DNA of 64,000 nt from Nonomuraea cavernae (GTDB lineage Bacteria > Actinomycetota > Actinomycetes > Streptosporangiales > Streptosporangiaceae): the NCBI RefSeq assembly GCF_014646355.1, contig NZ_BMNH01000003.1:124001-188000 (forward strand). Direction: 5' to 3'. Position 1 is the stretch's first letter; each line of letters opens with the position of its first letter. Positions 38,691-47,244 of this stretch are shown piece by piece. The notes beneath the pieces are model-generated. The model did no database searches, was not told the DNA's origin, and saw only the letters and a list, made by a program, of their open reading frames with translations. Both the position numbers and the translations under genes were made by a program.

Positions 38691-39533
38691 GTGAAGGTCT
38701 ACCTGTCGGTCGACATGGAGGGCGTGACCGGGCTCACCGACCCCGAGGAGATGCACGCCGGCAAGCGCGGCTACGACCGGGGCTGCGAGCTCATGACCGC
38801 CGACGCCAACGCCGCCGTCGAGGGCGCGTTCCTCGCCGGGGCGGGCACGGTGCTGGTCAACGACGCGCACGGCTCGACCAAGAACCTGCGGATCGACCTG
38901 CTCGACCCGCGCGCCACCCTGATCCGCGGCCCCGGCAAGGCCCAGCGGATGGCCCAGGGCGTCGACGGCTCGTTCCAGGCGGCGGGCTTCGTGGGCTACC
39001 ACGCCCGCGCGGGCGTGCCGCACGGCGTGCTCAACCACACCTGGATGGGCAAGGAGATCCAGAACGTCTACCTGAACGGCGAGGTGTGCGGCGAGACCCG
39101 GCTGGTCGCGGCCTGCGCCGGCTTCCACGGGGTGCCGGTCGTGCTGGTGACCGGGGACGAGGCCGTCGGCGAGGAGGCGCGCGAGCTGCTCGGCGACGTC
39201 GAGACCGTGGCGGTCAAGAAGGGGATCGACAAGTTCTCGGCCGAGCTGCTGCCGCCGAGCGTCGCCCAGGGCCGCATCCGTGAGGGCATGGTCAGGGCGC
39301 TCAACCGGTTGACCGACTTCACGCCCTACCGGTTGGCTCCGCCGTACACGCTGGGGGTGGAGTGGAACTCGACCGCCATCGCGGCCGCCGTGGCGCTCGT
39401 CCCCGGCGTGCAGGCGGTCGGAGCCCGGCACATCGAGTTCACCACCGACGACTTCACCCAGATCATGGCGCTGTTCGGGATCTTCGCCACGATCGGCGGC
39501 CAGGTCGCCTGTGGCAGCGGTCCCTACGGCTGA
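38691..39533 (+). CDS. M55-family zinc D-aminopeptidase (DppA-like)
   Basis: The GTG at 38691 gives 280 residues and has GGGAG eight bases upstream. Metal-binding residues fall at Asp8, Glu10 (SVDMEG), His60 (NDAHGS), His104 (GYHARAG) and Glu131 (NGEVCGE). The first four coincide with the numbering of B. subtilis DppA and support this start. Family enzymes form decameric rings and cleave D-Ala-D-Ala or D-amino-acid peptides. In this setting it could act on cell-wall peptides or on a small peptide product. It starts 31 bp after the PP-loop gene and ends 21 bp before the amine oxidase gene. Confidence 0.9.
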   Translation: MKVYLSVDMEGVTGLTDPEEMHAGKRGYDRGCELMTADANAAVEGAFLAGAGTVLVNDAHGSTKNLRIDLLDPRATLIRGPGKAQRMAQGVDGSFQAAGFVGYHARAGVPHGVLNHTWMGKEIQNVYLNGEVCGETRLVAACAGFHGVPVVLVTGDEAVGEEARELLGDVETVAVKKGIDKFSAELLPPSVAQGRIREGMVRALNRLTDFTPYRLAPPYTLGVEWNSTAIAAAVALVPGVQAVGARHIEFTTDDFTQIMALFGIFATIGGQVACGSGPYG

Positions 39534-39554
39534 CGGGCGACGGGAGATGCGGTG

Positions 39555-41105
39555 ATGGAAGGGGCTGTGCTGACCCGGCGTGGGCTGCTCGTCGGGATCG
39601 GGGCGGTCGGCGGCGCGGGCGCGATGTACGCCGCCATGGGCGCCCTCGGCCTGGCGCCGGCCGAGCAGGACAAGACGTTCGACCCGCCCAGGCCGGGTGA
39701 CTTCTCGCTGCGCGGCAGGGGAGCGGCCACGGTCGTGGTCCTCGGCGCCGGCGTGGCCGGGCTGACCGCGGCCTACGAGCTGGGCAAGGCCGGCTACGAC
39801 TGCACGCTGCTGGAGGCGAGGGCCAAGGCCGGAGGCCGCAACCTGACGCTGCGCGGCGGCGACCGGCTGACCGAGCTGAACGGCCCGGCGCAGGAGGTCA
39901 CGTTCGGGGAGGGCGTGTACTTCAACGCCGGCCCGGCGCGGCTCGCGCCGTGGATGCTCGCCATGGACTACTGCCGGGAGCTGGGCATCCCGATCGAGAC
40001 GTTCGTCAACAACAACGCGCAGGCGTACGTGCACACGAACGGCCGGACCGTGCGGGCCCGTACCGCCCGAGCCGACATGTACGGATATGTCGCCGAATTG
40101 CTCGCCAAAGCGACAGATGTCGGCGCGCTGGACCGGAAGCTGACCAAGGACGACCAGGAACGGCTCCTCGACTTCCTGCGCAGGTTCGGCGACCTCGGCC
40201 CCAAGCACGACTACGAAGGCTCGCCCCGGCGCGGTTTCGTGAAATATCCGGCGCTCGACACCGGCACCCCCATCGCCCTGCCCGGCTCCCTGCGGGAGGT
40301 CCTCGCCGCCGGCACCGGCCGCGCGATCACCAACGACTTCGGCCACGAGCAGGCCACCCCGATGTTCCAGCCGGTCGGTGGCATGGACGCGATCGTCACC
40401 AGGCTGGCCGAGGCCGTGGGCCAGGACCGGATCAGGACCGGCGCCCGCGTCACCGGCATCACCACGCTGGACGACGGCGTCGAGGTCACCTGGGACGGCG
40501 GCCGGATCAAGGCCGACTACTGCGTCGCCACCCTCCCGCCCCACCTGCTCGCCCGGATCCCGCACAACCTGGGCACCCAGATCACCGCCGCGCTCAAGAC
40601 GCCCGTGCCGGCCGCCACCGGCAAGATCGGCCTGGAGTACGGCACCCGCTGGTGGGAGCTCGAGGACCGGATCTACGGCGGCGTCACCGAGACCGACCTC
40701 GACATCACGCACATCTGGTATCCGTCCCACGACTACCACGCCGAGCGCGGCCTGCTGGTCGGCTACTACAACACCGCCGAGCACGCCGAGCTGTACGGCG
40801 CGCTCACCCCGGAGGACCGCAGGCACCGCGCCCTCACCCAGGGCAAGAAGATCCACGGCGAGAAGTACCGCACCGGCCTGCTGTCGAGCGTCTCGATCGC
40901 CTGGGATCGCCAGGAGCACATCCAGGGCGGCTGGGTGCGCTGGCCGGCCGTTGATTCGTCCTTCACTCTTCTGCAACGTCCCAGCGGCAGGGTCTACTTC
41001 GCGGGCGACTGGCTCACCCACCTGATCGCCTGGCAGGCGGGATCCATGGAGTCGGCTCGCAGTGCCGTCACCCAGCTGCACGAACGGGTGATGCGCTCGT
41101 CGTGA
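39555..41105 (+). CDS. Tat-exported flavin amine oxidase
   Basis: This is a ~516-residue flavin-dependent oxidase. The N-terminus LTRRGLLVGIGAVGGAG is a twin-arginine signal. The FAD-binding GxGxxG is VVVLGAGVAGLTAAYELGKA, followed by LLEARAKAGGRNLTLRGG. Substrate and FAD-cap motifs near the end are IQGGWVRWP and GRVYFAGDWLTHLIAWQAGSM. It should be folded with FAD in the cytoplasm and exported. It resembles L-amino-acid or monoamine oxidases, which make ammonia, peroxide and an oxo acid. A low-GC patch near 40,080-40,140 stands out. Being next to a D-aminopeptidase, it might oxidise released amino acids, but chirality cannot be told from sequence. Confidence 0.88.
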   Translation: MEGAVLTRRGLLVGIGAVGGAGAMYAAMGALGLAPAEQDKTFDPPRPGDFSLRGRGAATVVVLGAGVAGLTAAYELGKAGYDCTLLEARAKAGGRNLTLRGGDRLTELNGPAQEVTFGEGVYFNAGPARLAPWMLAMDYCRELGIPIETFVNNNAQAYVHTNGRTVRARTARADMYGYVAELLAKATDVGALDRKLTKDDQERLLDFLRRFGDLGPKHDYEGSPRRGFVKYPALDTGTPIALPGSLREVLAAGTGRAITNDFGHEQATPMFQPVGGMDAIVTRLAEAVGQDRIRTGARVTGITTLDDGVEVTWDGGRIKADYCVATLPPHLLARIPHNLGTQITAALKTPVPAATGKIGLEYGTRWWELEDRIYGGVTETDLDITHIWYPSHDYHAERGLLVGYYNTAEHAELYGALTPEDRRHRALTQGKKIHGEKYRTGLLSSVSIAWDRQEHIQGGWVRWPAVDSSFTLLQRPSGRVYFAGDWLTHLIAWQAGSMESARSAVTQLHERVMRSS

Positions 41106-41166
41106 CGTCGTGCCCGCCGCTCCCGTGACCGGCGTAGGGTCCTGGGAGAGCGATCGAGGAGATGGG

Positions 41167-41682
41167 ATGACGTTGCACTGGGGGCCCGCGACCGAGCGGG
41201 CCGACCTGCTGGCCGAGCCGGTGGCACAGGCCATCGGCCTGCTCGACGACACCGTGGAGGTGGCCGAGATCGACCCCGGGCTGGCCGACACGGCGGCGTT
41301 CTGCGAACGCTACGGCGTCGGCCTCGACGAGTCGGCCAACTGCGTGGTCGTCGCGGCCAGGCGGGGCGGCGAGACGCGCTACGCCGCCTGCATGGTGCTG
41401 GCCACGATGCGGGTCGACGTCAACGGCGTGGTGCGCCGGCATCTCGACGCGCGCAAGACGAGCTTCGCCCCGATGGAGCGGGCCGTGGAGCTCACCGGCA
41501 TGGAATACGGCGGCATCACCCCGATCGGCCTGCCCGGCGACTGGCCGATCCTCGTCGACACCGACGTCGCCGAGCACGCCAGGGTGGTCATCGGCAGCGG
41601 CCTGCGGCGATCCAAGCTCGCCGTCTCCGGCGCCGCGCTGGCGCGGCTGAAGGGCGCGGAGGTGCTGACCCTCGCGACCTGA
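41167..41682 (+). CDS. YbaK/EbsC-family aminoacyl-tRNA editing protein
   Basis: The ATG at 41167 follows GAGGAG by six bases; length 171. The YbaK fold is recognised by ESANCVVVAARRGGETRYAA, DARKTSFAPMERAVELTG and MEYGGITPIGLPGDWPI. Such stand-alone proteins deacylate mischarged tRNAs, for example Cys-tRNAPro or Ala-tRNAPro. The exact substrate cannot be assigned. TAGGGT at 41135-41140 is a plausible -10, giving about a 20-base leader, so it probably has its own promoter rather than belonging to the upstream operon. Confidence 0.85.
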   Translation: MTLHWGPATERADLLAEPVAQAIGLLDDTVEVAEIDPGLADTAAFCERYGVGLDESANCVVVAARRGGETRYAACMVLATMRVDVNGVVRRHLDARKTSFAPMERAVELTGMEYGGITPIGLPGDWPILVDTDVAEHARVVIGSGLRRSKLAVSGAALARLKGAEVLTLAT

Positions 41683-41823
41683 GCGCCGGAGCTCGGAGTC
41701 GTGGCCAATTTGAGACCGTGGATCGGGAAACCGTTGAACCCGATCTGAACGTTGTACGAGTGGGAATGTGGCCTCATGGTTCATCTCGTGGGCGGGGATT
41801 AAGCCGATATGGTGCTTCATGCC

Positions 41824-43932
41824 ATGAACGATGACCGACTCGGCCCTTACCGGCTGCTCAGGCGGCTCGGCGAAGGCGGCATGGGTGTCGTCCACCTGGC
41901 CGTCGACCCTCAGGGCCGGCAGGTGGCGGTCAAGGTCCTGCGCGCGGAGGTCGCCGGTGACGAGGTCGCCAGGCGGCGGCTCTCGCGCGAGGTCGAGACC
42001 ATGCGCCGGGTCCGCAGCAAATACATCGCCGAGGTGCTCGACGCCGACGTGACGGGTCACCGCCCGTACATCGTCACGCGTTACGTCCCCGGACGTCCGC
42101 TCGACGAGATCATCAAGGACGACGGCCCGCTCGACCTCCCGGCGCTGGTCAAGATCGCGCATGGCGTGGCGACGGCGCTGGCCGCCGTCCACTCCGTCGG
42201 CGTCATCCACCGCGACCTCAAGCCGGGCAACGTGCTCATCCTCGACGGCGATCCCGTTCTCATCGACTTCGGCATCGCCCAGGCGGTCGACGCGACCCGG
42301 CTGACCCAGACCGGCATGTTCATCGGCACCCCCGGCTACCTCGCCCCCGAGATCATCGAGGGGCAGGAGGCCGGGCCCGAGGTCGACATCCACGCCTGGG
42401 CGGGCACCCTGCTCTACGCCGGCACCGGCCAGCCGCCCTTCGGCAAGGGCACGCTGGAGATGATCTTCTACAACATCACCGCGGGCAAGGCCGACGTCAG
42501 CGCGGCTCCCCTGGCCCTGCAGCCGCTGCTCAAGGCCGCCTTCCAGCGCAACCCGGCCAAGCGTCCCAAGGCGGCGGAGCTGGCCGAGCAGACCGCCCGG
42601 ATGCTGCCCCAGCCGCAGAGCGGCGTGCCCGACGAGATCTCCACCGTGCCACGCCCCGACCGGCCCGAGCCGCCGGCGCCGCAGTCGCTCGTGGACAAGC
42701 CGGCCTACGACATCTCGACGCCGCCGATGACGCCGAGGCAGCTCGTCGACGGCCACGACGGGCGCTTCACGCCGCCGCCGCCCAGCCTGACCCCTCCGCA
42801 GAGCCTGCTCAACCAGGGCCCGCCCGTCTCCGACCAGCAGCGCCCGGCCCAGCCGGGTCCCGGCCAGGGGCCGCCGGACCAGCCGTACATCTCGCTGTTG
42901 CACGAGCAGAGCGGCGGCGATCCGTGGCCGACCCGCCGGGTCACGCCCGAGGAGCTGCGGCAGGTGCAGCGCGAGAGCGGCCCGTCGCAGCCGTGGCAGG
43001 TCCCGTCGCAGGTCAACAGCCACGGGCACCAGCCGCTCCCGCCGGAGGCCGACGTGCCCACCCGTCGGGTTCGACCTGACACGCCCGACTCGCCCGACGT
43101 GCCCACCCGTCGGGTACGACCCGACGCGCCCGACCCGCTCGACCTGCCCACCCGGCGCGTCCGGCCCGACCTGCCCGACTACGGCCGGGGCAACCCCGTG
43201 TCGCAGCAGCCCGCGCAGCGTCCGCTCCAGCAGCCGCCGCCTCCCTACATCCCGGCGCAGCCGCAGTATCCACCCGACCCGCGGACCAAGCGCGAGCCGT
43301 TCATCCCGGGCGTGCGCCCCGGGCAGACCCTGCAGCGGTCCAGGGCCTACGGGGTGGCGGGCGCGATGCTGCTGATCATCATGCTCGTCGCCGCGGTCAT
43401 GGCGCCGATCCTGGTGGCCGTGCTGGCGATCCCCGTCGCGGTGCTGCTGCGCGCCGCCGACCTGGCCCAGACCGGCCTCAACGCGAGTCGCCCGACCGGC
43501 GCCGCGGCCCTCGACGTGGTGCGGGTGTTCGCCCACCCGCGGGCGCTGGCCAAGTCGGCCGGCATCACGCTCGCCCTGGTCCTCTACGCGCTCATCCTCG
43601 GCCTGCCGGTGACGCTGCTGCTCACCGTGGTCCTCGGCACCGACCCGTACAATGCTCTGGCCTGGGGGGCCGCGGTAGCGCTGTGGACCATCTGCGCGGG
43701 CCCGGGAGTGGAGGGGCCGGGCAGGCAGATGCGCAGAACGTTGTCATCGCTCGTACCCTCGAGAACAGGTGCGATGGTGCTCGCGGGAGTTCTGGCGGCG
43801 GTGGCCGCCCTCTCGCTGGTCTTCGCCTACGGCACGTTCGGGGACAACGCGAGGAGGGCCGTATGGACTCCGCTGGACGTCGGGCCTGTGGTGCAGCAAC
43901 TCAACGGACTGAAGGGGGACACCGGGGGATGA
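41824..43932 (+). CDS. Ser/Thr protein kinase 1 with long Pro-rich linker and multi-pass C-terminal membrane domain
   Basis: The ATG at 41824 lies ten bases after TATGGT, a likely -10, so it is preferred to the ATG at 41809, which sits inside that element; 702 residues. The kinase domain has the P-loop GEGGMGVVHL, the lysine in VAVKVL, catalytic loop VIHRDLKPGN, DFG and APE (YLAPEII). About 250 residues of Pro/Gln-rich linker follow, holding three 15-residue repeats with PTRRVRPD. The C-terminus has about four to five hydrophobic helices (LLIIMLVAAVMAPILVAVLA, ITLALVLYALILGLPV) and no PASTA or other sensor domain. It begins a three-kinase operon. Confidence 0.9.
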   Translation: MNDDRLGPYRLLRRLGEGGMGVVHLAVDPQGRQVAVKVLRAEVAGDEVARRRLSREVETMRRVRSKYIAEVLDADVTGHRPYIVTRYVPGRPLDEIIKDDGPLDLPALVKIAHGVATALAAVHSVGVIHRDLKPGNVLILDGDPVLIDFGIAQAVDATRLTQTGMFIGTPGYLAPEIIEGQEAGPEVDIHAWAGTLLYAGTGQPPFGKGTLEMIFYNITAGKADVSAAPLALQPLLKAAFQRNPAKRPKAAELAEQTARMLPQPQSGVPDEISTVPRPDRPEPPAPQSLVDKPAYDISTPPMTPRQLVDGHDGRFTPPPPSLTPPQSLLNQGPPVSDQQRPAQPGPGQGPPDQPYISLLHEQSGGDPWPTRRVTPEELRQVQRESGPSQPWQVPSQVNSHGHQPLPPEADVPTRRVRPDTPDSPDVPTRRVRPDAPDPLDLPTRRVRPDLPDYGRGNPVSQQPAQRPLQQPPPPYIPAQPQYPPDPRTKREPFIPGVRPGQTLQRSRAYGVAGAMLLIIMLVAAVMAPILVAVLAIPVAVLLRAADLAQTGLNASRPTGAAALDVVRVFAHPRALAKSAGITLALVLYALILGLPVTLLLTVVLGTDPYNALAWGAAVALWTICAGPGVEGPGRQMRRTLSSLVPSRTGAMVLAGVLAAVAALSLVFAYGTFGDNARRAVWTPLDVGPVVQQLNGLKGDTGG
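43051..43185 (+). repeat. Three 45-bp tandem repeats inside kinase 1
   Basis: The units at 43051-43095, 43096-43140 and 43141-43185 each encode 15 residues of the form DxPTRRVRPDxPDxx. A fourth, degenerate copy of the core (WPTRRVTPEE) lies earlier in the linker. Each unit presents a Thr followed by two Arg. Confidence 0.85.
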
Positions 43933-43948
43933 CGCGGGGAAGGTGGCG

Positions 43949-45724
43949 ATGAGCACCGGCAACACCCAGGCGCCAGAACGGCTCGGCCCCTATCGCCTGG
44001 TCCGCAAGATCGGCGAGGGCGGCATGGGAGTCGTCCACCTCGGCCTCGACTCCGAGGGCCGCGAGGTCGCCGTCAAGGTGCTGCACCCACACGTCGCCGC
44101 CGACCTCAAGGCTCGCGACCGGCTGACGCGCGAGGTCGAGACCATGCGCCGGGTGCGCAGCCCGCACGTGGCCGAGGTGCTCGACGCCGAGCTCGTCGGC
44201 GGCCAGCCCTACGTCGTGACCCGCTTCGCCCCCGGCCGCACGCTCGAGGAGACCGTGCTGACCGACGGCACGCTGCAGGCGCGCGAGATCATCAGGCTGG
44301 CCCAGGGGCTGTGCCAGGCGCTGGTCGCGATCCACGCCGCGGAGGTGATCCACCGCGACTTCAAGCCGTCCAACGTCATGCTGGTCGACGGCGAGCCGCT
44401 GGTCATCGACTTCGGCATCGCGCACCTGGTCAACGCCACCCGGCTGACCCAGACGGGGATGTTCGTCGGCACGCCCGGCTACCTGGCGCCCGAGATCATC
44501 CGCGACTCGGAGATCACCCAGGCGGCCGACGTGCACGCGCTGGCCTCGACGGTGTTCTTCGCCGCGACGGGCGCGCCGCCGTTCGGCACCGGCACGTTCG
44601 AGGCGGTCTGCTTCAACATCATGGAAGGCCGCGCCCAGCTCGACAAGGCGCCGGCCTGGCTGCGCGGGTGGCTCTCCCGCGCGCTCGACGTCGAGCCGGC
44701 CGCCCGGCCCAGCGCCCAGGAGCTGCTCCGGATGGCCAGGGCGCTCGACCCGTCGGTCACCTCGTTCCACGAGACCCCGCCCGACGGCACCAAGAAGCTG
44801 CCGGCGCGGACCCGCGCCATGGAGACGTTCTCCGACCTGCTGCCGCCCGTCGAGTACGACCGGCCGAGGCCGCGGGAGGAACGGCCGCCGCCCTACGTCC
44901 CGGCGCCGATGCCGGCCCGGCCGCCCGCGCCACGCCCCGACCAGCGGGTCGCGGGCTACCCGGCGCCGCAGCCCGGCTACCGCCCGCCGCCCGCGCCGGC
45001 GCCGCAGGCCCGGCACCAGCCGGACGCCCGGCCGCGCCCCTACTCACCGCCGGCCGAGCGCAGGCGCTATCCGGCGGGCAGCCAGCTCATCGGCGCGCTG
45101 CTGCTGGTCACGCTGGTCGCGCTGACGGTCATGCTGCCCGTCGCGGTCGGCGCGGTGGCCGTCGCGCTGGCGCTGGTGCTGCGGGTGGGCGAATACCTCT
45201 TCGGCGATCTGGTCGAGCGCCGCAAGGTGCGCGGCAGCAGCGCGGCCGACCCGCTGCTCGCCCTGGTCGGCACCCCGTGGGCGCTGGTCAAGGCGTCGCT
45301 GGTGATGCTGGTGCACGTGCCGCTGTCGATCCTGTTCGGCGTGTGCGTGTGGGGCGTGCTGCGCTGGGGCGGAGGCATGAGCGTCAACGACGCCGCCGCC
45401 TGGGCCGCGGGCGCCTTCACCGCGGGGCTGTTCGTCCTGCCGGGCGGCGGCGCGCCGCGCAAGGCGGTGACCCGCACGCTGACGGGGGTCCTGCGCAGTC
45501 CCGGCGCCGCCACGGTCGCGTTGCTGAGCGTCGGCACCATCGCGCTGCTCGCGGTGATGTTCGCGATGGGCCAGGAGACGTCGTGGGTGCCCTGGCGGGC
45601 TCCCGAGTCCGCGATCAAGGAGCTGACCAGGACCGCCCAGGACAGCACGGTCGGGTTGATCACCGGCCTGATCGACGACCTGCTGCAGAGGGTGGGGCTG
45701 GGCTTCCTGTCACCCTGGTCCTGA
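43949..45724 (+). CDS. Ser/Thr protein kinase 2 with multi-pass C-terminal membrane domain
   Basis: The ATG at 43949 is preceded by GGGGAAGG; 591 residues. Kinase motifs are GEGGMGVVHLG, VAVKVLHPHV, DFG and YLAPEII. The catalytic loop reads VIHRDFKPSN, with Phe where Leu is usual; the catalytic Asp is kept. A ~120-residue Pro-rich linker follows. The C-terminal membrane domain (LLLVTLVALTVMLPVAVGAV, SLVMLVHVPLSILFGVCVWG, AAAWAAGAFTAGLFVLPGGG, TRTLTGVLRSPGAATVALLS) aligns with that of kinase 1. It starts 17 bp after kinase 1. Confidence 0.92.
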   Translation: MSTGNTQAPERLGPYRLVRKIGEGGMGVVHLGLDSEGREVAVKVLHPHVAADLKARDRLTREVETMRRVRSPHVAEVLDAELVGGQPYVVTRFAPGRTLEETVLTDGTLQAREIIRLAQGLCQALVAIHAAEVIHRDFKPSNVMLVDGEPLVIDFGIAHLVNATRLTQTGMFVGTPGYLAPEIIRDSEITQAADVHALASTVFFAATGAPPFGTGTFEAVCFNIMEGRAQLDKAPAWLRGWLSRALDVEPAARPSAQELLRMARALDPSVTSFHETPPDGTKKLPARTRAMETFSDLLPPVEYDRPRPREERPPPYVPAPMPARPPAPRPDQRVAGYPAPQPGYRPPPAPAPQARHQPDARPRPYSPPAERRRYPAGSQLIGALLLVTLVALTVMLPVAVGAVAVALALVLRVGEYLFGDLVERRKVRGSSAADPLLALVGTPWALVKASLVMLVHVPLSILFGVCVWGVLRWGGGMSVNDAAAWAAGAFTAGLFVLPGGGAPRKAVTRTLTGVLRSPGAATVALLSVGTIALLAVMFAMGQETSWVPWRAPESAIKELTRTAQDSTVGLITGLIDDLLQRVGLGFLSPWS

Positions 45725-45760
45725 GTGTCCGAGCGAGCTCCTGAGGGGAAACTAAGGGGT

Positions 45761-46987
45761 ATGAGCGAGCGTCTCGGGCCCTATCAGTTGCTCTCCCGGC
45801 TGGGCGCGGGCGGTTTCGGCGAGGTGCACCTGGCGCTCGACCCTGAGGGGCGCACGGTCGCGGTCAAGGTGCTGCACCCGCACGTGGCGGCCGACGCCGG
45901 CGCGCTGGCCCGGCTGGCCCGCGAGGTGGAGACCATGCGCCGGGTCGAGGGGCCGCATGTGGCCGAGGTGCTCGACGCCTCGCTCGACGGGGCCAGCCCC
46001 TACCTGGTCACCCGCTACATCCAGGGCCGGCCGCTCAGCGTGGTCCCGGTGCCCGTGGCCGACCTGCGGCTGCTGGCCGCGGGGCTGGCCGACGCGCTGC
46101 TCGCCGTGCACGAGGCGGGCGTCGTGCACCGCGACCTCAAACCGGCCAACGTGATGATGACCGAGGGCGAGCCCGTGGTCATCGACTTCGGCATCGCCAG
46201 CGCGCTCGACTCGCTCTCCGTCACCGCCTCGGGAGCGGTGGTCGGCACCCCCGGCTACCTGGCGCCCGAGGTGCTGGAGGGCAGGGCGGCGGGCGCCGAG
46301 GCCGATGTGTTCTCCTTCGGCGCCACGCTGGCCTACGCGGCGACGGGGCGTCAGCCGTACGGGCTGGGGCCGGTGTCGGCGGTCGCCTACCGGGTCGTGC
46401 ACCACGAGCCCGACCTGGAGGGCGCGCCGGAGTGGCTGGCGCCGCTGCTGCGCGAGTGCCTGGCCACCGATCCGGCCGCGCGGCCGACGGCCGCGCAGAT
46501 CTGCGCCCGGCTGGGCGTCGCGCCGGCGCCGCGCGCCGGCCGCGCCTTACCTTCGCTCGCCGTCGCGCCGCCGCGCCGCCGGCGCGAGGACGTGCACCAC
46601 CTGTCGACCCGCGAATGGCGGCCGGGTGACCAGCATCGCCGTTCGGTGGAGGAGTCGAGGGCGCGGCACCGCGAGAAGGTGCGCAGGCGCTGGGTGATCG
46701 GCTCGGGGCTGTTCGTCTCCCTGCTGGCCGCGGCCGCCTGGCAGCCGCTGCCCGAGGTGGCCCTCTTCCTGCTCGCGGGCTACGCGCTGGCGGTGGTGTG
46801 CGACGCGGGGGTGGCGCTCTTCTCCCACCGCCCGCACCGCACCGCCAGGGTGGTCGTCGACTTCGCGGGCATCGCCGGGGCGGCCGGGATCTGCCTCGGG
46901 CTCAGCGCGGTCTTCAGCACGTTCACGCTGGCGCTGTTCGCCGGCACGGCGCTGGTGGTGAGCGTGGTCTTCCTGCTGTCGGCCTGA
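45761..46987 (+). CDS. Ser/Thr protein kinase 3 with short linker and C-terminal membrane helices
   Basis: The ATG at 45761 follows AAGGGG closely and gives 408 residues. The P-loop is GAGGFGEVHLA, followed by VAVKVLHPHV, catalytic VVHRDLKPAN, IDFG and YLAPEVL. The linker is short and strongly basic (RRRREDVHHLSTREWRPGDQ, RARHREKVRRRW). About four hydrophobic helices end the protein (VIGSGLFVSLLAAAAW, VALFLLAGYALAVVCDAG). This membrane part is shorter than in kinases 1 and 2. It is the last of the three kinase genes, 36 bp after kinase 2. Confidence 0.92.
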   Translation: MSERLGPYQLLSRLGAGGFGEVHLALDPEGRTVAVKVLHPHVAADAGALARLAREVETMRRVEGPHVAEVLDASLDGASPYLVTRYIQGRPLSVVPVPVADLRLLAAGLADALLAVHEAGVVHRDLKPANVMMTEGEPVVIDFGIASALDSLSVTASGAVVGTPGYLAPEVLEGRAAGAEADVFSFGATLAYAATGRQPYGLGPVSAVAYRVVHHEPDLEGAPEWLAPLLRECLATDPAARPTAAQICARLGVAPAPRAGRALPSLAVAPPRRRREDVHHLSTREWRPGDQHRRSVEESRARHREKVRRRWVIGSGLFVSLLAAAAWQPLPEVALFLLAGYALAVVCDAGVALFSHRPHRTARVVVDFAGIAGAAGICLGLSAVFSTFTLALFAGTALVVSVVFLLSA

Positions 46988-47091
46988 TCACGCGCGGCGA
47001 GGGGGGCGCTGGACGGGTGGCGGAATAAAGCTCGGTATGGTGTAAGCGGTGTCGCTCTGGCGCGGCCCGCGCAGCGTGTTCGCGCCTAAGC

Positions 47092-47103
47092 TACTCGTGA
47101 GTA
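47092..47103. promoter_or_regulatory. TACTC-GT-GAGTA palindrome upstream of etfBA
   Basis: This 12-bp inverted repeat lies about 140 bp before etfB in the 257-bp gap after the kinase genes. Palindromes of this form are common TetR-family targets in actinobacteria. No other strong signal or gene is seen in the gap. Confidence 0.4.
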
Positions 47104-47244
47104 ATATGTTGGTGGGAGGCCCGTTGAGCTTTGACGCCACCCGCTGTCACTGACCTCACGGGGCACCTGGCACTCTGGACAGCATGCATCCGGCGTCCAC
47201 CGAACGTGGTGGCGCACGCGAACACGGGAGGTCGGCCACCGGCC

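Noticed and set aside
38613..41291. 892-codon minus-strand frame opposite the M55 and amine oxidase genes
   Set aside because: The plus strand carries well-supported enzymes with catalytic motifs; the antisense product is low complexity.
41068..43536. 822-codon minus-strand frame opposite kinase 1
   Set aside because: Shadow of the kinase gene, whose motifs are all present on the plus strand.
47131..47244. N-terminal extension of EtfB
   Set aside because: The extra 38 residues lack similarity to EtfB, and the family start MNIVVCVKQVPDT is at 47245.
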